Source: Paenibacillus brasilensis (GTDB taxonomy: Bacteria > Bacillota > Bacilli > Paenibacillales > Paenibacillaceae). From it: a DNA stretch of 64,000 nucleotides. Position 1 is the stretch's first letter; each line of letters starts with the position of its first letter. The notes beneath the pieces are model-generated. The model did not search any database, was not told the DNA's origin, and saw only the letters and a list, made by a program, of their open reading frames with translations. The translations under genes were made by a program, and so were the position numbers. The stretch is taken from assembly GCF_009363115.1 (NCBI RefSeq), contig NZ_CP045298.1, positions 1,766,001 to 1,830,000 of the forward strand. The letters are read 5' to 3'. Shown here piece by piece: positions 52,568 to 60,610 of the stretch.

Positions 52568-54194
52568 GCGTTTCCATCAGCTCTTTTACCTCAGGGACAG
52601 CCTGCTTCAGGCTGTTTTTTAGTTTCTTCGCGCCACCCCATATACGATAAACAAGCACCTCTTGTTCGTAGTCCTCCAGCTTCTCAAGCTCCTCCACCAG
52701 TACCTGTGCCTGCTCTACGGTTTCGATTCCGGATGACTTCAGGGGTTTGGCAGACTCGTTGCTTGCCAGTAGAATCCTCGTCCAAACGGGGATCGTGTCA
52801 GGTGTTAGCCCATGCGCTTCGGCAAAAACAGCCGCGTAACCGTCCTGTACGGACTGATGTTCACTGTCCACCAGCTTCATATAACGATTCACTAATGAGA
52901 AATAGTTCGTTCCTTTAAGTCCCAGTCCCATCACCGCATAAGTTCCCGGCATCGCCGACTTTTCTCCGGGCTCTACATCGTTATACCACTTAAACTCTTC
53001 CATCACGACCTCAGCATATTCAGCCAGCAACGGATACAGCGCAGGGTATTCAAGTGCATTGGCGAAGAAACGATGTAACGTAGATTTAGCCAACTTGGGT
53101 ACAGGCAGGTAGTTTTTTACCTTGCTTTTGAACTTCATCCGATATTCCTTGGTAAAGCCCTTCCTTAAAATATCGCATAAATATACGAGCGCTTCTCTAT
53201 AGCTTTCTTCTTCCTCTGAACGAATCTGAACCTCCAGCGTTTGCAAAATATCATTGGCTTGGCAGATGACTCGCTCGCTTGTATGTAACGCTGGGATGCT
53301 CCCTGATCCGCTCTCAAGCCACACGGAAGCCTGCTCCGAGCCTAGCTGTGCAGCGATCTCCAAATATTTCTGCCGTGCATCGGCATCCGTCGAACCCACC
53401 CGCATCGCGGTAAGCAGGAACATCTCCATGGCTGGCGCGGGAATTTCCGAAGGGAGAATATCGGGCTTTGTCGTATATTCCAGCCCGTAGTTTTTTTTCC
53501 GATCTGCATATTTGTCCAAAAATTCATCCTCAGCCCAATGCTTTAAGCCACTACTGAGCTGATACCTCCATGCTTCCTCACGCTTGCGGCTGACCTTCAC
53601 TTTGGCATCCATTCGATTCAGCAGCTCATTCATCCGCTGGGCGTTTACAGGATACAAATGAGGATCAAGCAAGTGCCTTACTAAGAAAAAATCGTCCTCT
53701 TCCTTCGGCACAGCTTTACTGGAGGGGTCGAGCTTCTGCTCTACAAAATGTTGGATAGTAGCTAACAGTTGCTGCCGCTTATCTTCGTTCAGGCGCGAGA
53801 ATGTAAAATGACTAGCCTTATTCTCCAAGACCACTTCCAGATGAAAATCCAGCCGATAACGAAAGAACATGGAACTGAATTCTTCCGAATTAAATAGCGC
53901 CTCTATCCGTTCCCTAAACACAGGCATCCATTCGTCCTGAACCTGCTGCAGTGTTACCCCCTCCATAAAACCAAAAATTTCCATATCTGGTCTACGATGA
54001 TCCCAATCAAATGGTTCGTAGGTATCCACCCACAGCCCATCCTTCTTACATGTAACTTTTAAGTATTCATGAATCCCTTCGTGAAGGACACTTTTGATTT
54101 GGAATTCGGCGATGCGCTTTTGCTCAGAAGCGTACGCCTCATCAATCGCCTCAAAAATTGGATCTATGTAGGCTTGTACCCCTGATGTTGTCAT
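52557..54194 (-). CDS. Large hypothetical protein (possibly DUF6138)
   Basis: 545 aa, soluble and mostly helical, with no signal peptide. The N-terminal third has YEPFDWDHRRPDMEIFGFME and FFRYRLDFHLEVVLENKASH; the middle is helical, with LTAMRVGSTDADARQKYLEI of Sel1-like style, and the end is a basic/acidic coiled helix (KLKNSLKQAVPEVKELMETL). From memory it resembles an uncharacterised Bacillales family (DUF6138) found near immunity genes, but I cannot confirm this. It is the largest protein of the cluster and carries no obvious toxin or enzyme motif. The ATG at 54194 follows GAAGGAGGAACACATCTT. Confidence 0.75.
   Translation of the reverse strand: MTTSGVQAYIDPIFEAIDEAYASEQKRIAEFQIKSVLHEGIHEYLKVTCKKDGLWVDTYEPFDWDHRRPDMEIFGFMEGVTLQQVQDEWMPVFRERIEALFNSEEFSSMFFRYRLDFHLEVVLENKASHFTFSRLNEDKRQQLLATIQHFVEQKLDPSSKAVPKEEDDFFLVRHLLDPHLYPVNAQRMNELLNRMDAKVKVSRKREEAWRYQLSSGLKHWAEDEFLDKYADRKKNYGLEYTTKPDILPSEIPAPAMEMFLLTAMRVGSTDADARQKYLEIAAQLGSEQASVWLESGSGSIPALHTSERVICQANDILQTLEVQIRSEEEESYREALVYLCDILRKGFTKEYRMKFKSKVKNYLPVPKLAKSTLHRFFANALEYPALYPLLAEYAEVVMEEFKWYNDVEPGEKSAMPGTYAVMGLGLKGTNYFSLVNRYMKLVDSEHQSVQDGYAAVFAEAHGLTPDTIPVWTRILLASNESAKPLKSSGIETVEQAQVLVEELEKLEDYEQEVLVYRIWGGAKKLKNSLKQAVPEVKELMETLIP
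52597..52620 (+). terminator. Terminator inside the convergent gene
   Basis: ACAGCCTG-CTT-CAGGCTGT followed by TTTTTT on the plus strand, placed within the last codons of the minus-strand gene. Confidence 0.88.
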
Positions 54195-54352
54195 AAGATG
54201 TGTTCCTCCTTCGTCCCCTCACAAATTGTAGTTCCTATGGAATTGAGATAGACTAATCTATAACTATTTTATTTCCTAATTATAGCATATCTCTCATTTA
54301 CTTTTGATCTCTATCCCTATAGATAGAGTGCCGGAAAGCAGGTGTATCCTAA

Positions 54353-55090
54353 ATGTATTGGGTTTCCACACAACATACGACGGTGGCTACCGATGAACTG
54401 ACAACTTTTGAACATACCTATGGATTAACTTTCCCCCCTCCCTATGTAGCATTCCTCACCCGCTACGGGCCGGGCACCTATTGTGGCCTGCTAATGATTG
54501 AAATACCTGATCCTCAATTATTGCAATCCTATGCGGATTACGAACTGTGGACGCATGATGATAACTGCCCAATTACAGCGCAGCAGCTGGGTGAGTGCGT
54601 GGTCATTGGCAGCTCCATAGATGGTGACTTCCTACGACACTCGGAGATCATTACTACGAAGACTTTAGATGCTCAAGTCCCATTCACAGAAACACTGGAA
54701 CATATTTTACGGGATGAATTCGGAAAGATGGAACCATTTCCCCGTTATTTCGAACCTGTCAGCCCAGACAAAGCCGCTACATTCCTACTGTTTAGTCCCC
54801 TGGATACGACCGATGCCTACAACCCAGCCCATCCGAACGAGCAAGCCCTGGATTTCGCTCCGGCATCCATACAAGTATTGGCTCAGCGGTTTAAACAGCA
54901 TTTTACCTCAAATTTATGGATCGAAAATAAGCATATCTGCATGGCTTTTCTTCAGATTCTTGGCGGATACGTGCGTTTTAACTATGCATATGGACGCGAA
55001 GTCGCGATCATTTATGAACCCAAAGCGATAGCACTTCGTGATGAAATTCTAGCATTCTTGCAAGAAGAGCATTGCCGGGTCGTAGAGTAA
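54353..55090 (+). CDS. SUKH-like (SMI1/KNR4) protein
   Basis: 245 aa. The N-terminal 110 residues match the SUKH pattern: ELTTFEHTYGLTFPPPYVAF, then the glycine-rich turn YGPGTYCGLLMIEIPDPQLL and CVVIGSSIDGDFL. The C-terminal half (QVLAQRFKQHFTSNLWIENK) is unassigned. AGCAGG is 13 bp before the ATG. The next gene, also SUKH-like, starts 18 bp downstream, so the two may be paralogous immunity proteins in one operon. Confidence 0.78.
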   Translation: MYWVSTQHTTVATDELTTFEHTYGLTFPPPYVAFLTRYGPGTYCGLLMIEIPDPQLLQSYADYELWTHDDNCPITAQQLGECVVIGSSIDGDFLRHSEIITTKTLDAQVPFTETLEHILRDEFGKMEPFPRYFEPVSPDKAATFLLFSPLDTTDAYNPAHPNEQALDFAPASIQVLAQRFKQHFTSNLWIENKHICMAFLQILGGYVRFNYAYGREVAIIYEPKAIALRDEILAFLQEEHCRVVE

Positions 55091-55107
55091 GAGGAGGACG
55101 AATACGA

Positions 55108-56529
55108 ATGACCGTACATTTTGCACAAATCTTAGAAAAACTGGATCAAATCGTTGATCGTCTGAGACAAAGTGGGATGCCTGATGTGGTATACCAATGG
55201 ACGGAGGGGATTTCTACAGGTGAACTAACTGAGCTGGAGGAACGGCTACAGATGCCTTTGCCTGCCTCCCTGTCTGAATTAATTAAGCGGTGTGGCAGCT
55301 TAAATTTGCTATGGTGCCTCCCCCAACACTGTATTGTAGCCGATGGACCAGAGTGTTCATGTGAAAACAGCAATGACCTTGAACAAGAGCAGAGTATCCT
55401 AGACGATAGTACAGGGGAATTTGGCTGGAATCATGAGTATATTGGCTATTTTACATCCTATGGGGAGGACACCGACTCAGCAGCGGACGAGCAACGATAT
55501 CTGATCCTTAATTATAATGGTGCGGGTGATCCGATACTGCTTGATATAGCGACATCCGCTACTGAGCCAGCGGTGTTCTGCTATCATCACGAGTTGGACC
55601 AGTTCACGCTGCTTGCGGAAAATCTACCTGCCTATATAGACACCATGCTCAACTTGCACGGGCTATGGCTATGGGACTGGTTTAAGGTAACCGATGAGCA
55701 TGGCATTCAGCTAAACAGCCCACCACTGCAACTCTGGCTACGCTGGTTGAACATGTTTTGCACGATGAAGCTGGAGGATGCGCAGTCGTTGGAGACGCTG
55801 ATCCATTACACCACCATGCATGGCGCAGATCATCCTGCTGTGTTGCAGGCTTTTCAAGCCTATGATCCAAAGGATATTTTTCTTGCCTGGGAGCAGCACT
55901 GGCAGAACATTCAACATAGCCAGGTTCCATTCTCTACATGGGCTGTTTGGGTAGGGGAGACCGCGGGGATTGGGGCTGCTGATTGGGTCCGCTCCTTGTG
56001 GGAACCGGACACCGCGCAAGCATGGACATCTTTAGCGCAAAACAATACCCTACATGCTAAGGGTGTATTTGTGTCCACACGTGCCTATCTGAGCGCCCGT
56101 TGCCTACCCGAGCAGGAAGGCTTGGGATGTGTTTGCAATCACCTGCTACAGGATTCGGCCGCAGAAGACAAATTAGAAGGATACACCGCTAATGGGCAGC
56201 TACAGCATTTTCGTTCACCACAGATCATTAACTGGATGCTGGATAAGGTCAATCATCCGGTGGATGGCTGGGCAATACTTTTCGCTCACTCCCGTCCTAC
56301 AGCTGAGCAGTTGATTGAATGGCTGTCCGATAGCGAGCTTCATCAGAAAATTGCAACGGAGGCGCTGGATCTCATGATTCATCGGGATCTTCTTCCCGCT
56401 CTGGAAGCAGACGCTTGGGCCAATATCTCAGATCTGCTTCTTGCTTCTTTGCAGCTCGTTATGCTCAAAAAAGATAAACGTCGCATTGAAGCCGTGCTTA
56501 AGCAGCTTTCAGACTTGGAACTTTGTTAA
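55108..56529 (+). CDS. Large SUKH-domain protein
   Basis: 473 aa from ATG 55108 after GAGGAGGACGAATACGA; a start 12 codons upstream overlaps the previous gene and adds Arg-rich residues. The N-terminus has the SUKH features (LEERLQMPLPASLSELIKRC, then YLILNYNGAGDPILLDIATS). The remaining 300 residues are helical and Trp-rich (LHGLWLWDWFKVTD; FSTWAVWVGETAGIG) and belong to no family I know. Unusually large for an immunity protein; the extra domain may be an effector or a scaffold. Confidence 0.78.
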   Translation: MTVHFAQILEKLDQIVDRLRQSGMPDVVYQWTEGISTGELTELEERLQMPLPASLSELIKRCGSLNLLWCLPQHCIVADGPECSCENSNDLEQEQSILDDSTGEFGWNHEYIGYFTSYGEDTDSAADEQRYLILNYNGAGDPILLDIATSATEPAVFCYHHELDQFTLLAENLPAYIDTMLNLHGLWLWDWFKVTDEHGIQLNSPPLQLWLRWLNMFCTMKLEDAQSLETLIHYTTMHGADHPAVLQAFQAYDPKDIFLAWEQHWQNIQHSQVPFSTWAVWVGETAGIGAADWVRSLWEPDTAQAWTSLAQNNTLHAKGVFVSTRAYLSARCLPEQEGLGCVCNHLLQDSAAEDKLEGYTANGQLQHFRSPQIINWMLDKVNHPVDGWAILFAHSRPTAEQLIEWLSDSELHQKIATEALDLMIHRDLLPALEADAWANISDLLLASLQLVMLKKDKRRIEAVLKQLSDLELC

Positions 56530-56597
56530 TTTTTCGGAATGGTCGTATGCGGGTTCGCATGTACAGTGATGCAAGGTAAGGAAAGTTAGCCGCTGCG

Positions 56598-57212
56598 TCA
56601 GCGGCTTAACCCCCTGAGGAAAGTATCTATAGTGAATGCGATCAATTCATCATTGGATTTTGCCATAGGAAATTCAAAATTCAGGAGCAAAGAAGTCAAT
56701 CCATGCAGCATACTCCATACGGATCTGGCGATCAGACGCACATCTCCCTGAATGATACAGCCCTCCTCCATAGCGGCTTTGAGCCCAGCTTCAAGCAGCT
56801 CGAAGCCTTTAAAGCGCCCACTGTCAAATAGGCTGACCAAGCTTACAGATTCCAGGTTGCTGATAAACAGGATGTTGTAATATTCCGGGTTAGCCGTTCC
56901 AAAACGAACATACGCATCAGACACCGTTTTCAGCATGTCCAAGGCATTCAGGCCCGCTGCCCTTCCTTCTTGCTCGCGCTGCTGAAGAGCCTGGAGGAAC
57001 AAAGTATTTCCTTCGAGCAGCAGTTCACGGACAACGGCTTCTTTATTGGCAAAATAATGATAAATCGTCGTTGGTGAATATTCGATTTGATCCGCAATCT
57101 TGCGCATAGAGACCTCGGCATACCCTTGATTCAGGAAAAGCGACCGGGCGGCCTCAATGATTTTCCGGCGGATCTCACTGCTTTCACGTTCTCGGCGTTT
57201 GATATGCTTCAT
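56598..57212 (-). CDS. TetR family regulator
   Basis: 204 aa with a TetR HTH (YAEVSMRKIADQIEYSPTTI, then YHYFANKEAVVRELL) and a C-terminal domain of the TetR_C_33/WHG type (GTANPEYYNILFISNLE). It overlaps the upstream oxidoreductase gene by 29 bp and is therefore translated with it. It probably represses both from the palindromes ahead of the oxidoreductase. AGCCGCTG-ACG-CAGCGGCT at its stop could terminate transcription, though the T-tract is poor. Confidence 0.88.
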   Translation of the reverse strand: MKHIKRRERESSEIRRKIIEAARSLFLNQGYAEVSMRKIADQIEYSPTTIYHYFANKEAVVRELLLEGNTLFLQALQQREQEGRAAGLNALDMLKTVSDAYVRFGTANPEYYNILFISNLESVSLVSLFDSGRFKGFELLEAGLKAAMEEGCIIQGDVRLIARSVWSMLHGLTSLLLNFEFPMAKSNDELIAFTIDTFLRGLSR

Positions 57213-58728
57213 GAGTAGATATACTTGCCCTTTCTGCCTGCCCCAATTTGGCGGCGATACGTTCAGCTTCCATTATACCCGAGTTCATAGCCCCTTGAAA
57301 CCCGCCTCCAGGCTGTGTCCAGGCCCCTACCAATGACAAACAATCGACAACGGATTTGTGCTTTAGTCTTTTCATACCGGACTGCCGGACCGTTTGTGCG
57401 TAACCATAGACAGCCCCGCCGGGATTGGCGGTATAGCGCTGCATCGTCCGCGGTGTACCCAGCTCGGCCACCACTACTTTGCTGCCAAAGCCCGGGTACA
57501 GCTGCTCAAGGCGCTCCAATATCTGCTGTGTTACGCTTTCCTTTTGGGCTTTATATTCGCGACGTGCTGCAGGCCAGTTCTCCAATCTGTCTAAAAATGT
57601 AACTGCAATAACGCCTTTACCCGGTTCATTAAGCGTGGGGTCCATGGCGTTATAATTGGTGAGCATCCAGTTGCCTTTGGTATATTGGCCGCTCATCATG
57701 ACTTCGTAATCTGTCTCCGAATCCGGTACATCATACAGAATTAAGTCTTCTTCGGTAATGCCAAGCTCATGAGGCTCGCATGACAATCCGAGATACAATT
57801 GGGTGAGCGATGTGCCGGTCTCCAGCCTGCTGACAGCCTCCAGCTCACGACCGGCAGCAGCATGGTTCTCCAGCAGACGGACATAGGTATGATGAGGACT
57901 AATACCGGACACAACCCAATCGGCTTCATATGCAGCCCCTTTTTTCAGACGGACACCAACTGCTTTGCCGCCTTCGACTACAATCTCAGATACCTGACTA
58001 CGCAGGTGAACTTCTCCACCGGCTAACTGGATTGAGGCAACTAGTGCATTGGATAAAGCCTGTGCACCTCCCTGAATGTAATAGGTCCCCTCCAGATGAT
58101 AGCTGATCCAGGGAATGAAAAAGTACAATGCTGCAAGCCGCTTGGGGGGCAAGCCATAGTAGGGCCAAAGTGCGGTGAAAAATTCCGTAAATCGGTCAGA
58201 CAGCCCAAACTGACGTACAGCCTCCCATGTGGTCATTTGCGTCCAGCGGAAAAACGTTCCTGCTTTGAGCAGCCCCGCTGCCTTGCGCCACGAGCTGGAT
58301 GAAGGAGAAGAAAAGGCGGAGAAGCCTGCCCTAAAACGACGAATGCCTGCAAACAGTTTTTCGATGGCTGCCTGCTCAGCAGGGAACATGTCTTGGAGCA
58401 ACTGCACATATTCCTGCACATTGGATGGGATATCAATGATCTGCCCTTCCCAGCGAATAGAATAAGGGTGCTTTTTGCGGAGAGGTACAATTCGCTGGTC
58501 CGCATTGCAGCCCTTTAGCAGTTGTCCGAAGCTTCCTTCCTCAAGTCCACCTACACCATGCAGAGATACATCAAACGTATAACCCTTTCTTGTAAATTCA
58601 GTTGCGTAACCACCCGCCAGAGTATGACTCTCAAAAACAGCGGTCCGGTAACCGAGCGCGGAGAGTCTTGCGGCACAGGACAAGCCACCCAGACCTGCGC
58701 CGATGACGATAACATCATATTTACCCAT
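57184..58728 (-). CDS. FAD-dependent oxidoreductase of the phytoene desaturase/retinol saturase type
   Basis: 514 aa. The FAD-binding start is YDVIVIGAGLGGLSCAARLS, then ESHTLAGGYATEF with the second dinucleotide site, and the C-terminal FAD motif is LSLVGAWTQPGGGFQGAMNS. Substrate-type residues are closer to the all-trans-retinol 13,14-reductase/CrtI-like group than to amine oxidases. GGAGGATGAAATC precedes the ATG. It has no other carotenoid genes nearby, so its substrate, a polyunsaturated lipid or carotenoid, is uncertain. Operon with a TetR gene. Confidence 0.85.
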   Translation of the reverse strand: MGKYDVIVIGAGLGGLSCAARLSALGYRTAVFESHTLAGGYATEFTRKGYTFDVSLHGVGGLEEGSFGQLLKGCNADQRIVPLRKKHPYSIRWEGQIIDIPSNVQEYVQLLQDMFPAEQAAIEKLFAGIRRFRAGFSAFSSPSSSSWRKAAGLLKAGTFFRWTQMTTWEAVRQFGLSDRFTEFFTALWPYYGLPPKRLAALYFFIPWISYHLEGTYYIQGGAQALSNALVASIQLAGGEVHLRSQVSEIVVEGGKAVGVRLKKGAAYEADWVVSGISPHHTYVRLLENHAAAGRELEAVSRLETGTSLTQLYLGLSCEPHELGITEEDLILYDVPDSETDYEVMMSGQYTKGNWMLTNYNAMDPTLNEPGKGVIAVTFLDRLENWPAARREYKAQKESVTQQILERLEQLYPGFGSKVVVAELGTPRTMQRYTANPGGAVYGYAQTVRQSGMKRLKHKSVVDCLSLVGAWTQPGGGFQGAMNSGIMEAERIAAKLGQAERASISTHEAYQTPRT

Positions 58729-58742
58729 GATTTCATCCTCCT

Positions 58743-58776
58743 ATGTTAACATCGTTATATAAATTAACAGTGTTAA
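58743..58776. promoter_or_regulatory. TetR-type operator pair
   Basis: ATGTTAACAT (58743-58752) and the perfect 13-bp palindrome TTAACA-G-TGTTAA (58764-58776) share the half-site GTTAA. They lie directly ahead of the oxidoreductase-TetR operon and over its likely promoter. Confidence 0.72.
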
Positions 58777-58825
58777 ATTAAGTGGATTATATACCAGCAT
58801 TGCTACGATTGGAAAGCCCTATTTT

Positions 58826-59032
58826 AGGGCAGTACCAGCGAACGTGACACCATCCGCAAATTAGTTACCATCAATTTCCACATGTTTGCACTTCATGACA
58901 GCTACGTGGTTCAAATTGAGCCTTGGAAACCATGTTGAACCAGAATAACCAGTGCATTCCGATACCAACAAAAACCAGAACTTATCACTGGTTTACTTTG
59001 CGGGGTGTGACAGCTTCGCTGGTACTACCCCT
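58826..59032. mobile_element. 207-bp MITE-like element, copy 1
   Basis: It begins AGGGCAGTACCAGCGAA and ends TTCGCTGGTACTACCCCT. The ends are imperfect inverted repeats that can be aligned for about 45 bp inward. An inner inverted repeat TGGTTCAA/TTGAACCA allows the whole element to fold. It differs from the second copy only at 58872 (C here, A at 62794). No open frame inside looks real. TA dinucleotides flank the GGG...CCC core, which would fit a TA-targeting transposase, but this is not proof. Its right end is only 26 bp from the start codon of the AbrB-like gene. Confidence 0.85.
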
Positions 59033-59058
59033 ATTAGAGGTGAAAAGGAGTGAAATCA

Positions 59059-59517
59059 TTGAAAAGTACAGGTATGACACGTCCCTTAGATGCGCTAGGT
59101 CGTATTGTCATTCCCAAAGAAATGCGGAGAGTGCTAAATTACGAGATAGGCGATCCCATTGAATTCTTCCTTGATGAAGAGGCGGGTATTCTTTGCCTTC
59201 GGAAGTATATTGGAGTTGCTTGCATGCTGTGCGGATCATTGGAGGGCTTAACTTACTTTAGAGACTCATTTATGTGTGTAAACTGCATTCGCGAGCTGAA
59301 GAGTCATCCAGGTTCCAGTAAACTACCTTCTCCCTATCCAGCAGCTGCAGATCATGTTTATCCGAAAACTAAAAAAAAAATGTATCAATCCGCACCGCAA
59401 ATGGTTGATAAGCTTAGAAGGCTTATTGAATCAGATCCAAACGCCTCCCAAAAAGAATATGCTAAACAACTTGGTATATCGCAAGGGCGTGTTTCGCAAC
59501 TTAAAAAATTACTGTAG
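59059..59517 (+). CDS. AbrB-family regulator with zinc-ribbon-like segment and HTH
   Basis: 152 aa from TTG 59059 (AAAAGGAG 9 bp upstream), giving MKSTGMTRPLDALGRIVIPK, the classic SpoVT/AbrB swapped-hairpin domain (residues 1-50). Then CMLC (near 58) and CVNC (near 75) bracket a short segment like a zinc knuckle, followed by a linker and a C-terminal helix-turn-helix (SQKEYAKQLGISQGRVSQLK, residues 130-149). The double DNA-binding layout differs from AbrB/Abh, which have only the first domain and a short C-terminus. It begins 26 bp after a MITE-like element, which may supply or separate its promoter. Confidence 0.85.
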   Translation: MKSTGMTRPLDALGRIVIPKEMRRVLNYEIGDPIEFFLDEEAGILCLRKYIGVACMLCGSLEGLTYFRDSFMCVNCIRELKSHPGSSKLPSPYPAAADHVYPKTKKKMYQSAPQMVDKLRRLIESDPNASQKEYAKQLGISQGRVSQLKKLL

Positions 59518-59530
59518 ACAGCAGAATTGA

Positions 59531-59567
59531 AAAAGGCTCCCTATTTTAAGGAGCCTTCAGATTTTAT
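59531..59567 (+). terminator. Terminator after the AbrB-like gene
   Basis: AAGGCTCC and GGAGCCTT pair around CTATTTTAA; the tail CAGATTTTAT is only moderately T-rich. Confidence 0.7.
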
Positions 59568-59684
59568 AGGAGCTACTTTCAAGCCAGCGTGATAACTGCT
59601 GCTCGCCGATCTGTTTATTGGCCACTGGATGGCCATATTAAACGATCGATGAGGTTCAGCTCCATGCCATTTATATTTAAATTA

Positions 59685-60557
59685 CTATTTTCGTTCATTC
59701 TTCGTTTGTATTGTTCTTCCGGCAGTTAATATATACTGCAAAGGGTCATTTATTTTGAGATACGACAGACTTTGAGACACGCTGCCTTCCGGATTAACTT
59801 TTGGACGTTTTCGATCCGGGATATCTCTAGGCGCGAAGTCTTCATCCATTTCCACCGATAGATTAAAAGAGCCAATGATGTGCAAATCCTCTTTCCCTTC
59901 TCTAATCGTAGAGCCTGTCCGATTTAATCCACTCACCGTAATACTCCCTCTGGTTTCGCCTGCTGAGTTTTTCTCTTCCACAAGCTTGAAATTTTGAATA
60001 TCCAGTGCAGAAGGATTGTCAACACTGTCTCTTCCTCGGTCCGCTTCTATTACTCTTTGAAAAGTCTTGCTTTGGTCAAAAGCCGGATTTTTTAAAATCA
60101 CTTTGTTGTTCCTGTACTCAAACGGGATATTCATACTTCTCAGCAATACTCCAAGCGGAATGACAAAGGCAGCCTGAATCACTTCGGGCTGAGTGTCCAT
60201 CTGTGCTGGAGTATTGTTCAGTTTATATGTTTTTGCTCCCTTTTGAAACACAATTTCATTTGAGCTCCACCTGATTTTTGCTTCCTGAAGTTTACCGTTA
60301 TAATCAACTTTTGCGCCAAGAAGCTCGGCAACGGAACGAAGCGGAACCATGAGACGTTTTTCTTCATTAACGTAGGGACCAATCGGTGCGCAGTACAAAA
60401 CATCATAATCATTCACTTTGAGCAAAGAGGTTCCTTTGACATGAATAGAGTGATTAATCGGTGCTGCAGTAGCGTTATAAGAAGAGGTTCCAAATATAGC
60501 ACTCACAAGAACTGCAAGAGATAATACAGCCGTTCTATAAAAATATTTTCGTTTCAT
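59685..60557 (-). CDS. Secreted copper-amine-oxidase-N-type (stalk domain) protein
   Basis: 290 aa with a signal peptide (RTAVLSLAVLVSAIFGTSSY, ending near ATAAP). The domain that follows, with VPLRSVAELLGAKVDYNGKL and AFVIPLGVLLRSMNIPFEYR, has two beta-alpha repeats of the copper amine oxidase N-terminal ('stalk') family, which in Paenibacillus is common in cell-surface proteins and is not an enzyme. The C-terminal third is unassigned. GGAGGGTAAAAAA precedes the ATG. It lies 53 bp downstream of another secreted protein on the same strand. Confidence 0.82.
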   Translation of the reverse strand: MKRKYFYRTAVLSLAVLVSAIFGTSSYNATAAPINHSIHVKGTSLLKVNDYDVLYCAPIGPYVNEEKRLMVPLRSVAELLGAKVDYNGKLQEAKIRWSSNEIVFQKGAKTYKLNNTPAQMDTQPEVIQAAFVIPLGVLLRSMNIPFEYRNNKVILKNPAFDQSKTFQRVIEADRGRDSVDNPSALDIQNFKLVEEKNSAGETRGSITVSGLNRTGSTIREGKEDLHIIGSFNLSVEMDEDFAPRDIPDRKRPKVNPEGSVSQSLSYLKINDPLQYILTAGRTIQTKNERK

Positions 60558-60610
60558 TTTTTTACCCTCCGTTTATATAACGAAGCAAAGTCTTTTTTTG
60601 TTGCAAACAT

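Noticed and set aside
58923..59162. Short frame within MITE copy 1 reading into the AbrB gene, with the same start in copy 2
   Set aside because: The start occurs identically in both copies of a non-coding-looking element with no binding site; after the element the frames diverge.
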